A stretch of DNA of 20,571 bases from Cudoniella acicularis (lineage: Eukaryota > Ascomycota > Leotiomycetes > Helotiales > Helotiaceae), in assembly GCA_013054445.1 (NCBI GenBank), contig JAAMPI010001052.1:1-20571 (forward strand), written 5' to 3'. Below are positions 1-9,033 of the stretch, piece by piece; the stretch's first letter is position 1; every line of letters begins with the position of its first letter. Made by a program: the position numbers and the translations under genes. Under the pieces are notes generated by a model that worked only from the letters and a program-made list of their open reading frames with translations, was not told where the DNA came from and did not search any database.

Positions 1-1608
1 GGTTGGTGGTTTCGTAGGAGGGTTGTTGGCGGTCGTAGGTGTGGAATTCGGGGGCTAGGGGCATGTCGATGATGGGTTTTGGTGCATCGAACAAGAGATG
101 CACGCGTTGTTGGAGAACAGATTGTGGAAGCAAAGCAGGGTGGTATTCATAGTAGGGTTTTCCTTCAGCTTGGCGCATATCATTGCCGAGAGAAGCGCCG
201 GGACAGCTTTGCAAGAAGGTGACCATGGAGCGGCGGAAGAAGCCGGCTGGGTTGCGCATCTTGAGGAGGTCGCGGTCTTTGGTTTGGGCGAAGATGCGGA
301 AGTCGACGGTGGCGACGTCTTGGTTGCGGGCGTCGATTACGGAGGAGCCGTTTTGCATGAATTTGAGGCAGGTGAATTTTGAGAGGGTTTCTTCACCGAG
401 TTCGTATTTGATTTGTTCTTCGGTCCATTGGCATTTTTCTTCAATGTCGAGACCGCAAAGGTAGACGTGGTATTCGGCTTGCCATCCTGCAAAGCCGGTA
501 ATGCTGGGAATTGGTTAGTGATGAGAGGTTGAGAATAAGAGTTGTGGAAACTTACCCAACTTTGGTTGTTGGTGGTGGTGGAAGTCCCTTAACTCCCGAA
601 ATCTTGACTTGGTCCTCACCAACTTGCTCGATCTTGATGCCCTCGATTTGAGCGGTGACATCACAATTGTAATACTGTGGTCCTTGAATCTCGTAAAGGA
701 GTTGAGAGGTGATGGAGTTGACGGTCATGCAGCCACCAGTATTTTTCTCCTTATACATGATGGCATGTCCCATGTGATCAATAGCAGCAATTGGAAATCC
801 GAGATTGATGTGCTTCTTCTGCTTCATGAGATCTTTGAAATCGGAGGAATAGCCTCCGCTAACGTAGGCTGCACATTCAAGAAGATGTCCGATGATCAAG
901 GATCCAGCAAGCTCATCAAATTGATCTGCAGTCCATTGATGCCACCATCTAATTTGATTAGCTTCTCTCTGTTTCAATGTGGATGCAAACTTACGCAGCG
1001 GCTCCAATAATAGGGGAAGCATCAGAGACACGACCACAAATGACAATATCGGCGCCCTCAGTCAAAGCCTTCGCAATTCCGAGTCCTCCAAGATAACATT
1101 GAGCACAGACAGGCTCGAGACCCCATTCCTGGACAGATTTGTTGTGCATCAAACTGCGGAAACCTTCACCCTTTTGCACCATAGCTTTGACGGCTCCGGT
1201 AGCATCGTCACCCTCAATCCAGGCAACCTTCAAATCATGGCCACGTTCCTTGACTTTCTTCACAACCAACTTGGCGAGAATCTCGGCGTCGCTAGCTCCA
1301 GCATTCACAGCAAGCTTGATTTTCCTCCGAGCGAGATCATCAATAGCTGGCTCAAAGCAGTCCATAAAGTTCTCAGCAAACATGGCATTCTCGACTTGTT
1401 CCTCGAACGATAATTCCTTGCCGGCTAGTTGTGCTTGCTTTGCGATTTTACCAGTTCCATGAATGGTCATGGTCATCTCCGAGAGCCAATCGCCCACAAT
1501 AACGTCGACATCTTCGTTGGCTGCGAGGCTTGAAATGGCACGAACACGATCCGAAAAACCACCCGAGGCCCCAGCTACCTTGACGGGTCTTCGAAGGGAA
1601 GGAGTCAT
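1..1608 (-). CDS. DUF1446 / AtuA-like protein (3' end off window)
   Basis: Member of the acyclic terpene utilisation AtuA-like family (DUF1446). In bacteria AtuA belongs to citronellol/geraniol breakdown; the fungal members have no settled reaction. Exons on the minus strand are 1608-995, 948-556 and 503-1, giving 503 visible residues; the C-terminus lies outside the window. Introns 949-994 and 504-555 have GTAAGT donors and AG acceptors, and both joins keep frame (GC|A and GG|C). The N-terminus carries the glycine-rich GASGGFSDR at residues 13-21 and GDWLSE at 39-44. The first join reads IIGAAA then WWHQWT, a good family fit. The start is the first ATG of the frame, followed at once by the conserved RRPVKVAGASGG stretch. 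The protein has no visible signal peptide and is probably cytosolic or mitochondrial. It is divergent to the P450 gene, with 1080 bp between starts. The family call is strong and the substrate unknown. Confidence 0.9.
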
Positions 1609-2688
1609 GATGTAGTGTTATGAAAGAGAAGTATATTTCTAGTGAAGTTCCAATAAATGCAGCGAGATTCGATGGTGTAAGTGCAAACAACAAAGAAATT
1701 GCTGAAAGGGAATGAGAAATATATTTCAACCACTTGGTGCATCGACCTTTTTATAACAAGCCGCACTTCAGAGTTCGGGTGACATTAAGTTACCTTGGCG
1801 ATTTGAGGTCAAGCTCGTGGCAGCCATTGAGCGTTATTTGGAGCTCACATTGGCCGGGAGTTCGGGCGGAAAACGATTTGCGACGAAGTCTTTGTGGGGA
1901 CGAAACCACGAGCATGCAGCCCGAGTCAAACGTTCCATTTCGTGACCCAAATTCCGATTCGTGGTGTCCATACCCATTATTTTCAACCAAAGAAAACAAA
2001 CAATAGGAAAGGAACCCGCGCATCCCCGCCGCCCACCAACGGAGATAGGGGAGAGACTTCGGAAAATGGAAGATTGTGAGAAGAAAAGATGCTTTCGCTT
2101 TGGAGAAAAGGGTTATAAAGCTTTGACCAGCTGCTGACCAGAGCGCCTAACCAGCTAAACCCAATCGAGCGAATTCTGAACCTCGTCTCTTCATCCGCCT
2201 CTGAGCAATCTTCTTCAACCCTAACCTCACCGGGCTCACCCTTTCTCATCTCATGAACATTGGATCGAGTCTGCCTCAAATATAGACCACCGGCTTGCGG
2301 GTACAATTCTCAGCATTAAAAGGGGCCCTGGGACCAACGATAGAACGGTTACCACGGCAAGTGTCGAGGCGGGGTAGCTCTCCACCCAAGCTCGGTGCAG
2401 CTGAAGCCCTAGGGGATGGTCGGGTATCCTTCCGGAATCCGGTCTTCTAGTTTTCATAGAAACCATGCGGGGAAGCTAGCTATTGCCGGTGGTCTGGGGT
2501 TAAAGCATGTTTGATATGTGCTAGCAGAGATAGTGATGGCCTGACATTGCATCGTGTCGTGCTGGCACATCCTCCACAATTATGGGTTAAGTACCCAAGC
2601 ATTGTCCATGGCCTTGCTACAAATCCGCACCTTTCCATTACGAATACTGCCATTCTGTTCGCATATCGTGTGAAGGCAAACAGCAAAA
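1609..2688. other. Divergent intergenic region, AtuA-like / P450
   Basis: No convincing gene in 1080 bp. It must hold the promoters of both flanking genes, which point away from each other. Short open frames are present on both strands but lack family resemblance, splice structure or good start context. A TATAAAG lies near 2113, about 570 bp before the P450 start. Several CCGG/CGG words occur near 2429-2442, too weak to call a Zn2Cys6 factor site. Confidence 0.5.
1748..1755 (-). promoter_or_regulatory. TATA box candidate for the AtuA-like gene
   Basis: The minus strand reads TATAAAAA here, about 140 bp upstream of the ATG at 1608. Sequence and distance suit a fungal TATA element, but no transcript start can be seen. 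Confidence 0.4.
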
Positions 2689-4530
2689 ATGATTGATCCG
2701 ACGGAGTTCATGGATGCTAACAATGATCGTTCAAGGTTGGCGCTCGCCGCTGGTCTCCTCTCGGTGGGCAGCATCATATATACTTTTGGAGTTGTGGTTT
2801 ATCGTCTCTACTTCCACCCTTTGGCCAAATTTCCTGGTCCAAAACTCAATGCAATTTCAGACGTAAGGTTTCCCTTTCGGCGGATGTCCAAGGTCAATTG
2901 TACGCTAATATTCCAAAGCTTCCAGGTATAATATGGACACTCAAAGGACGGCTTCCAATGGAAACAAGAAAAATCCATGCGAAATACGGTCCTGTTATAC
3001 GACTCAGCCCGAACGAATTAGCTTTCAACTCGGTCACGGCGTGGCAGGATATATACGGGCATCGGAATGGGCGTCAAGACCTCAATAAAGACCCTATTCA
3101 TGTTGGGGCTGTCGATCCTATGCCAGGAGTTTCGACAATATCCATGGCAGATCACGCGAATCACGCACGCCAAAGAAAGGCTCTTTCACATGGATTCTCG
3201 AAGAAGGCGCTTTGGGAGCAAGAGGATATCATTCAGGAGTTTGTTGACAAGCTCATGAAAAGGTTTCACGAATTTACCGAAAAGAAGGAAGTCTTTGATA
3301 TTGTCAAGTGGTATAACTTCGTTACCTTCGATGTAATTGGAGATTTGTCTTTTGGGGAGTCCTTTGGTTGTTTAGATCGTGGCGATTTCCACTTCTGGAT
3401 TACCCTTATCTTTGATGCTGTCAAAGCTGGTGCTATTGAGCAAGCAACCAGACGATTTGCGACCGCCGGTTCTACAACCCAGATGTTCATGATGAATCTA
3501 ATTCCAAACGAGTTGCGGAAGCGAAGGGCGGAACACTTAGCTTATAGTCGAGAGAAAGTTATGAGGTATGTTGTTTCAACTTGGAGCGAGATACAGAAGC
3601 TGACAGATCGTTCAAAGACGTTTACAAGACAGCAAGAATGAGCGCAAAGATTTCATGTACTATATCCTGAAGCAAGGGGAGCATTACGACTTGTCACAAG
3701 ATGAGGTTATTGTGAACGCTGCGCTATTTATGTAAGTTCTAGGTTGATAAGCAAGATCATTCGAGGGTCCTGGCTTACATATTCGCAGTGTCGCTGGCAG
3801 CGAAACAACCGCAAGCACCCTTGCAGCGCTCACCAACAACCTCTTGCGGTATCCGGACGTTTACGCAAAACTCAAAAAGGAAATACGAGATACTTTCGCT
3901 TCCGAGAAAGATATCACACTTCAGATTGTGAATGACCTGCCATACCTCACCGCTTGCATCGAAGAAGGGCTGAGAATTTTCCCTCCTGCTCCAATTGGAT
4001 TCCTTCGCACGATTCAGGCCGGCGGCGACACTATTGATGGAATGCATATTCCTGGAGGAGTAAGGAAATCCTTTGATAGTGCCAGAGCACTTGATTGAGT
4101 AATACCATGACCATTTACTAATGGCCTTGTACAGACTGCAGTATCCGTTAGCTCGTGGTGCGCTCACCATAGCCCAACCAACTTCAAAGATCCAGATGCA
4201 TTCGTTCCCGAGAGATGGCTCAACGGTACTGGTTACGATAGTGACCAGAAGCTTGCTCACCGCCCATTCTCCCTGGGCCCTAGAGGTTGTATTGGCAAGG
4301 AGTAAGCAAATCTCGATTTATTTGTATTGGAATTCAGAAGCCTAACATTTATTAGTCTTTCATACGTTGAAATGCGACTTGTGTTGGCTCGTATGATATG
4401 GAATTTTGATCTCGTCAATGCTGACGATGCGATCGACTGGGACCCGGAAGATGATATGAAGCATATGAAAGCCTTCTCTACTTGGCAGAAACCTGGTCTC
4501 AACGTCGTAGCCGTAAAGGTACAGAGATAA
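2689..4530 (+). CDS. Cytochrome P450 monooxygenase, ER-anchored
   Basis: Haem-thiolate monooxygenase of the fungal group that includes isotrichodermin C-15 hydroxylase-like enzymes (CYP65-like, by general resemblance). Exons: 2689-2862, 2919-3565, 3633-3731, 3789-4059, 4135-4301, 4356-4530; 1533 nt, 510 aa, a normal full length. Residues 17-41 form the N-terminal membrane anchor, followed by the proline hinge FPGPKL (48-53). The I-helix AGSETT is at 309-314, the K-helix E366-x-x-R369, PERW at 422-425, and the haem loop [10 protein letters not shown] at 442-451 with Cys449 as iron ligand. All five introns are GT-AG (54-75 nt). In intron 2 an earlier AG at 3605-3606 would shift the frame, so 3631-3632 is the supported acceptor. 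No key residue is missing. The TRI12-type pump follows on the same strand after 753 bp, which suggests oxidation and export of the same compound. Substrate unknown. Confidence 0.95.
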
Positions 4531-5154
4531 TTTTGGGCAGTTTTGCAAGTGCAGGATATTCTAGAAGGCCCCATTAGAATCTGAGCTTTGCAAAATCTCT
4601 TGCAATTTAACACATTTTGATCCCCACTATATATGATATCAGCTAGTGCTCAATGGTTTGTCTTATATCCATTTCTCCCTAGCTCTTTCCTCGTCTCTGA
4701 ATATGATCGTCCTTGCAGGTACGAAAACTGATGGCACAATAACCGAGAAGTTCCGTGACCTCGTGAGAAACTCACAAATCGTGGGACTTTTTTATCATGG
4801 CTCTATATCCCCCAAAACAGCAATACTATCTCCACGGGTTCTTGCACAGCGTTTCACTTTTTCCTATAGCCAATTCTACGGCCGATGTGCGTCCTGACTG
4901 AAGAGCATCAGCATGTGGTCACCTGACTACGGAAATCGATTTCCATCATCAGGACACTAGTTCCCGCCCTTCCCCCGCACTCAGGGTCTCAGCCTACTAG
5001 CTTGTTCCGGTGTCAGCCTCCCCGTAGCGTCTCGCGCATCTTCGGGTTCTTTCCCAGAGGCACGTTCCTTTATCAGATTCCATGCAATTTTGTGGAGTAT
5101 GGGGAATCTGGGGTTACCTTGGCGTCAAACCCCCTACTGCAAAATGGAGAAGTC

Positions 5155-5162
5155 TATAAAAG
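5155..5162 (+). promoter_or_regulatory. TATA box of the MFS transporter gene
   Basis: TATAAAAG, about 120 bp upstream of the transporter ATG. It is the best TATA match in this intergenic region and correctly placed. Confidence 0.55.
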
Positions 5163-5174
5163 GCAGTGAGCTGC

Positions 5175-5255
5175 ATGTATCCTTGTGTTGTGGATCATAT
5201 ATCTTTGGCGACTGAAAACTCAACGGCCGTTGAAAGGTTCCCTCATACTACCTGA
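5175..5255 (+). other. Possible upstream ORF in the MFS leader
   Basis: An ATG at 5175 opens 26 codons and ends with TGA at 5253-5255, 28 bp before the transporter start, in a different frame. It lies only about 13 nt after the TATA box, so it is translated only if transcription starts very close to the box. Speculative. Confidence 0.25.
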
Positions 5256-5283
5256 AGAGAAAATTCCTGATCTCGGAATCGAC

Positions 5284-7209
5284 ATGTCTGCAATCATGGA
5301 GGAAAAGGCGGAAATTGAGACAATAGAGAATTCGGTACCTACTCCAGTTTCCGAGGAGGAATTGGATCCTATGGTCACACCTAAAACTTGGGTCGTTGTA
5401 TTCGTGAGTAGACCGGCCATTTTGACAGATTCTCGCTGACAGTAAAAAGATCCTGTCGATGGGATATGGCCTCTCCTTCTGGCCAGTTCCAGTCTTTGCG
5501 GCGATCCAATCTGAAGTAGCCGCTTCTTTTGGCACTCCCACCGAGTATATCTGGTTCATTCCTTCTTGGTCTCTTGCTATTACTGTTTGCTTCACAATTG
5601 CGTGAGTTCTTCTTTCCATCAAAACTGCATCTAAAATGGCATTTCTAACTATTTCCAGAGGTGCGAACACGGATCTCCTCGGCCGTCGATGGTTTCTCGT
5701 GGGTGGAAACCTCATCTGTTTCGTTGGCCACCTCGTCATTGCCACAGCCAAATCGGCCGGCGCAGTCACAGCCGGAATGACGATTGTCGGGTTCGGCGCA
5801 GCGAACTGCCAGATGGCTGCATTCGCGTTGTCTGAGCTTCTTCCAAACAAATGGCGACATCTTGGAGTTGTCTTTGCGGATCTTGCAACATTGGTGGCAG
5901 TCACAATTGGCCCGGTCACGGCAAGATATGGCTTTTATTCTGGCACATGGCAGTGGAATTTCTATCCAGTAGCCATTCTGCAGGCGCTGTCGTTTATTGG
6001 ATTATTTATTTTCTATTACCCGCCTAAACATCCAAACGGCTTACCCTATATGCAGGTATTCCGAGAGATGGATTACATTGGTAAGTTTCACACTTCAAAT
6101 CCAACAAACTGCTCTCTAACAGCAAGCAGGAATGCTTCTCTTCATCCTCGGCGCAGCTCCCCTCCTCGCCGGCATCATCTTCTCCACGGTCTACCCCGCA
6201 TCCGATCCCCACGTCCTCGGCCCCCTTATTACAGGAATCTGCGTCCTCATCGCCTACGCCGTATGGGAAAATCTCGGTTCCTCGCGCGGCTTCGTCAAAC
6301 ACCCCCTGACCCCAACGCGAATCTTCACCTCCAGCTATGGCCGCGATTTCACAGCCCCCTGCATCGCCCTTGCAGTCATAAACATGTTCTACTACTCCAG
6401 CAGCATTATCTGGCCCACCATGATAAACGTCTTCTATCTTCCCTCCCCTTCAGACTGGAAATACGCCTCTTTACTCTCCACCGTGCAAGGTCTCGCCATC
6501 CTAGCCGGTGTTTTATGCCTCAGTTTCACAGGGAGCTGGATCAAACGCTGGCACTGGCAAATGACAGGCTACACCCTCATCATGGTCGTCTTCGGCGTCT
6601 TACTCGCACTAGGAAACCCCTCCAATAAAGGCCTCATGATCTTCTTCGTCTTCCTCTCCCAAGCCGGCTACGGCGCCTCCATCTACCTCGCCATCGCCGT
6701 CTCTCAAATGGGGGTTGAGCAAAGAGATCTAGGTCTCAGCGGGGGTGTCTCCGGCACGGCAAGGTTTGCGGGTGGTGCGATTGCCACGGCGGTTTATACG
6801 GCTGTCCTGACGAATACGGTGAGTAAGTGGACGGTGAAGTTGGTTCCTGCTGCTGCGGTTGCGGCGGGCTTGCCGAGTGCGAATGTTACGGCGTTGATGA
6901 GTGCAGTTGGCACGGCGAACTTTTCGAGCGAGTATCCAGCGGACATCGTGGCGGCGGTGGGGAGGGCGACGCAGGGGGCTTATGAGAAGGGTATTCAGTA
7001 TGTCCTGTCTCTCTTTTTCCTTTCTCCGAAAATCTCGTGAAGGTTTGCTAATATTCGGTAATAGGTTGACGGCATACACCTCCCTCGCTTTTGGCATCGT
7101 GGGAATCATCGCCTGTCTCTGCTGCAAGGACATCAATCCTAAGATGGATAATCGGATTGAAGTCTACATGGAGAATACGGATTTGAAGGATCGGAATAAA
7201 TTCCACTGA
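5284..7209 (+). CDS. MFS efflux transporter, TRI12-like
   Basis: Drug:H+ antiporter-type major facilitator of the fungal TRI12-like group (about 14 membrane helices), expected in the plasma membrane and likely to export a small molecule. Exons: 5284-5403, 5450-5601, 5659-6080, 6130-6997, 7065-7209; 1707 nt, 568 aa. The first 33 residues are an acidic cytosolic tail. The loop after the second helix has DLLGRR at 96-101 (MFS motif A). Later come the family-typical LSGGVSGTARFAGGAIATA stretch and a short charged C-terminus. ATG 5284 is the first in-frame Met; a second lies at 5296. Intron 3 ends AAGCAG, a tandem acceptor that can add or drop one alanine. Inside exon 4 the third codon base changes from mostly C to mostly G near 6710. 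Its position behind the P450 suggests a shared substrate, but cargo cannot be read from sequence. Confidence 0.93.
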
Positions 7210-7875
7210 ATATTCCTCAGAAATAGAACAGCAGAATCTTGCTTCAAAACCCAAGTATGTTGGCAAGATTGCTCAAGCCGAAACTTGCACAAGGGATGAA
7301 AAGCCGAATTTATAGCAATAAAGTTCAATTATTCTTATTCTGTTACTGTGGGATATTGAGAGTTTTCGGGTTCGATCCCGGCCGGGCCGGCTTGAGCACC
7401 GAGGGTGTTAGGTTGTCGATGATAGAATGCTTAGAATTTTCAAGGCTCAAGATTGATTCAGACACGAAGTTTTTAAAGTGCTAATATGTCGCGAAATGCG
7501 AGGGTTCCAGGCTTCAACTTCCATGCCTGAGAGCTTCAAAGCTTCAAATACTATATCATACTGAGTTTGAGGATTTCTCATATATGCGGAGATGATGAGA
7601 AAATCACAATGGGGATGGGTTTTCAAATCCCCGCTCTAAAAATGAATGCCACTTCCAAACTCCAGCCCGAAAAAGGGGGAAAGAGGAGAAGAACGGAAGG
7701 GAAAACGATTTCCTTTGCCTAGCTCATATCTTCCCCTCTAACTTCACTTAAATATGCCCCTTCGCCCCGTCGAGTTCAAGTGAGTCGAATTGCTTTCCTT
7801 CTCATGCTACTTTTCCAATCACACACACTATCAAGACTTAAACGTAAAGAAAAGTGATTCAGAGAGAAGAGAGAA
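7210..7875 (+). other. Intergenic: MFS 3' region and cyclase promoter
   Basis: No gene seen. A tRNA B-box-like word lies at 7369-7379, with no tRNA fold around it. The last 200 bp are rich in pyrimidine runs typical of fungal promoters, and a TTAAATAT at about 7748 could serve as a TATA element for the cyclase remnant. Confidence 0.45.
7317..7322 (+). terminator. Candidate polyadenylation signal of MFS gene
   Basis: An exact AATAAA about 108 nt after the transporter stop codon, in AT-rich sequence. Fungal signals are loose, so this is only plausible. Confidence 0.35.
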
Positions 7876-8542
7876 ATGGTCAACGAATTTCTTACCAACG
7901 AAGCGGAGACGGGGAAAACGAATGGAGTTAAGAATGGCGCTGGGAAGGGAAATGTTGAAGAGTTGGACTTGAAACTACCGAAATGGAAAGATCTACCACT
8001 CGTTGAAGGAATGCCGTACGTTCCTTTCTTTTTTTCCTTTTTTCCCTTTTTCCTTCCCATTCCTTCTTCTTCCTCATTTCCAATTTCCAATTTCCAAAAT
8101 CCCAACAATAAGTTATTAACCCCTCCAAAAAAAATACAGACACGGCACAGTCTGGGGTCTTTTCGATCTTCCTCCTCCCATTCCCCCCACTTCCGCCCCC
8201 ACCACCTCCTCCTCCCTCAAACCCCTCTCCCTCACTACCTCCATCACCACCAAACAAAAAGATTCCCTCGGAACCCTAAACAACTTAACACCTCTCACCG
8301 TCCTTGGCGCAAAAAAAGAGATCCAGACGGGAAAAAGCGTTTCGTTGAATTGGGGACTGGAGAATTTGTCTTGTCCTGGGTTTGGGAGGAAGAGGTTGGT
8401 TTGGAGGGTTGTGGACTGGCGGAAGGAGGGGGTTAAGGGTGCTTCTACTGCCACAATAAGCATGAGGACAGTATACAGCACCGGTATCGGAACAAGTGCC
8501 CCTGGTTCCTACACCACCTGGAAGTCGGCACATGCCACCTGA
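7876..8542 (+). pseudogene. Cyclase-family (PF04199-like) gene, 5' remnant
   Basis: Fungal putative cyclases are metal-dependent hydrolases related to kynurenine formamidase. Exon 1 (7876-8015) encodes an N-terminus ending LPLVEGMP; intron 8016-8139 (124 nt, GTACGT donor, TACAG acceptor); exon 2 from 8140. The join gives GMPHGTVWGLFD, then DSLGTLNNLTP, then NWGLENLSCPGFGRK, all in family order. Between WGLFD and DSLGTLN sits a Pro/Thr/Ser-rich insert of about 30 residues. Similarity stops after the WRVVDWRKEGVKG segment near 8437, so the His/Asp metal-binding core and most of a protein usually above 300 aa are absent. Translation would run into foreign sequence and stop at 8540-8542, giving a chimera of 180 aa. 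The cause appears to be retroelement insertion; the missing 3' part was not found downstream. Probably non-functional. Confidence 0.75.
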
Positions 8543-8714
8543 ACGACCGAGGAGAGCTTTGCCTGGGCCCGAAGAGGAATGGCTACGTGACTGCGCTGCC
8601 CTTCTGGGATTCGACGATAAGCCGGGAGAGCAGGTGAAAGCCCGTACGGATGGCACCGAGTGGGACGAAGTGGTTGCGAAGAGAGCCCGGAATCCTGTCG
8701 TCTTTAGGCACTGA
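8440..8714 (+). pseudogene. Retroelement gag-like zinc-knuckle fragment, frameshifted
   Basis: From 8440 one frame reads a Cys/His-rich stretch: CFYC, then HRYRNKC, then HLEVGTCHLNDRGELCLGP. This order (Cys pair, His...Cys, then G-x-x-HL...CLGP) resembles gag-like proteins of fungal LTR retroelements. The frame ends at 8635-8637, but the neighbouring frame continues with GEQVKARTDGTEWDEVV to a stop at 8712-8714. Losing one G in the run near 8623-8627 explains the break. There is no start codon and no upstream part, so this is a fragment. It abuts the broken cyclase at 8430-8440. Base composition is ordinary, unlike the mutated element that follows. The family call is by resemblance only. Confidence 0.5.
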
Positions 8715-8732
8715 TTTAAGGTCTTATGTTTT

Positions 8733-8778
8733 CTTAGTCTTAGTTCTTAGTTCTTAGTCTGAGTCTTAGTTTGAGTTT
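8733..8778 (+). repeat. Degenerate CTTAG(T) tandem repeat
   Basis: The motif TCTTAG or a close variant recurs five or six times here. It lies in non-coding sequence between the zinc-knuckle fragment and the LTR. Confidence 0.6.
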
Positions 8779-8824
8779 TGATTTAGTTAGCTGAGTTGTG
8801 AAGAGTGCTCAGGGGACGAGCACT

Positions 8825-8836
8825 AAGAGAAAGGGG
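8825..8836 (+). other. Polypurine tract candidate
   Basis: AAGAGAAAGGGG, a 12-nt all-purine run 21 nt before the proposed LTR start. Such a run normally precedes a 3' LTR and primes plus-strand synthesis. Its presence here hints that the LTR may also have closed an element lying to its left. Confidence 0.35.
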
Positions 8837-8857
8837 TCGTATGTAGTGGGGTTCTGT

Positions 8858-9006
8858 GTCACGTGCCGTAGCACGTGACTATATTCATGTATATAAGGTC
8901 TCTCCCCCTCTCCTAGAGAGGAACAACAACTATCCTTCCTAGAGATTCGAGTCTTTCAGTCATCAGTTTTTAAGAGTCTATTTTAGAGGCCTCCCGTCCC
9001 TCTACA
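8858..9006 (+). repeat. Putative LTR of Ty3/gypsy-like element
   Basis: The segment opens TGTCACGTG and ends CTCTACA, so it has TG...CA ends. It holds a TATA box (TATATAAG, 8890-8897) and lies directly before the gag frame, so it fits a short 5' LTR. No second copy is visible in the window, so the borders cannot be proven; a start at 8842 (TGTAGTGGGG) is an alternative. Confidence 0.5.
8859..8878. promoter_or_regulatory. Inverted pair of CACGTG E-boxes in the LTR
   Basis: TCACGTG, a 6-nt spacer, then CACGTGA: a perfect 7-bp inverted repeat holding two CACGTG palindromes just upstream of the LTR TATA box. CACGTG is the known core site of bHLH factors, so this may be the element's own upstream activating site. 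It could also simply be a hairpin. Confidence 0.5.
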
Positions 9007-9033
9007 CTAGTCTTAAAGTAAGGTATTACGACC

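Larger units (their letters stand above)
4531..5283 (+). other. Intergenic: P450 3' region and MFS promoter
   Basis: No gene recognised. An 83-codon open frame at 4646-4897 resembles no family and lacks a splice structure. The distal part carries a TATA box and a possible upstream ORF for the transporter. Confidence 0.5.

Noticed and set aside
609..1462. Plus-strand frames up to 144 codons
   Set aside because: They are antisense to the AtuA-like exons, whose own frame has clear family motifs and proper introns.
2425..2445. CCGGAATCCGG-like word as a Zn2Cys6 factor site
   Set aside because: Too short and common; no matching copy was found in the transporter promoter to support co-regulation.
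4646..4897. 83-codon frame between P450 and transporter
   Set aside because: It starts in the P450 3' region, has no recognisable motif and no conserved composition.
5248..5919. 223-codon minus-strand open frame
   Set aside because: It is antisense to three exons and two introns of the transporter; its Arg/Pro-rich composition is that of a shadow frame.
2689..7209. Assigning the P450 and TRI12-type pump to a trichothecene cluster
   Set aside because: Only family-level likeness to genes known from such clusters. No terpene synthase, acyltransferase or cluster regulator is in the window, and both families have many other roles.
7369..7379. GGTTCGATCCC, matching a tRNA B box / T-loop
   Set aside because: The stem around it is one base short for a standard T-arm, and no A box, anticodon arm or acceptor stem is found at the right distance.
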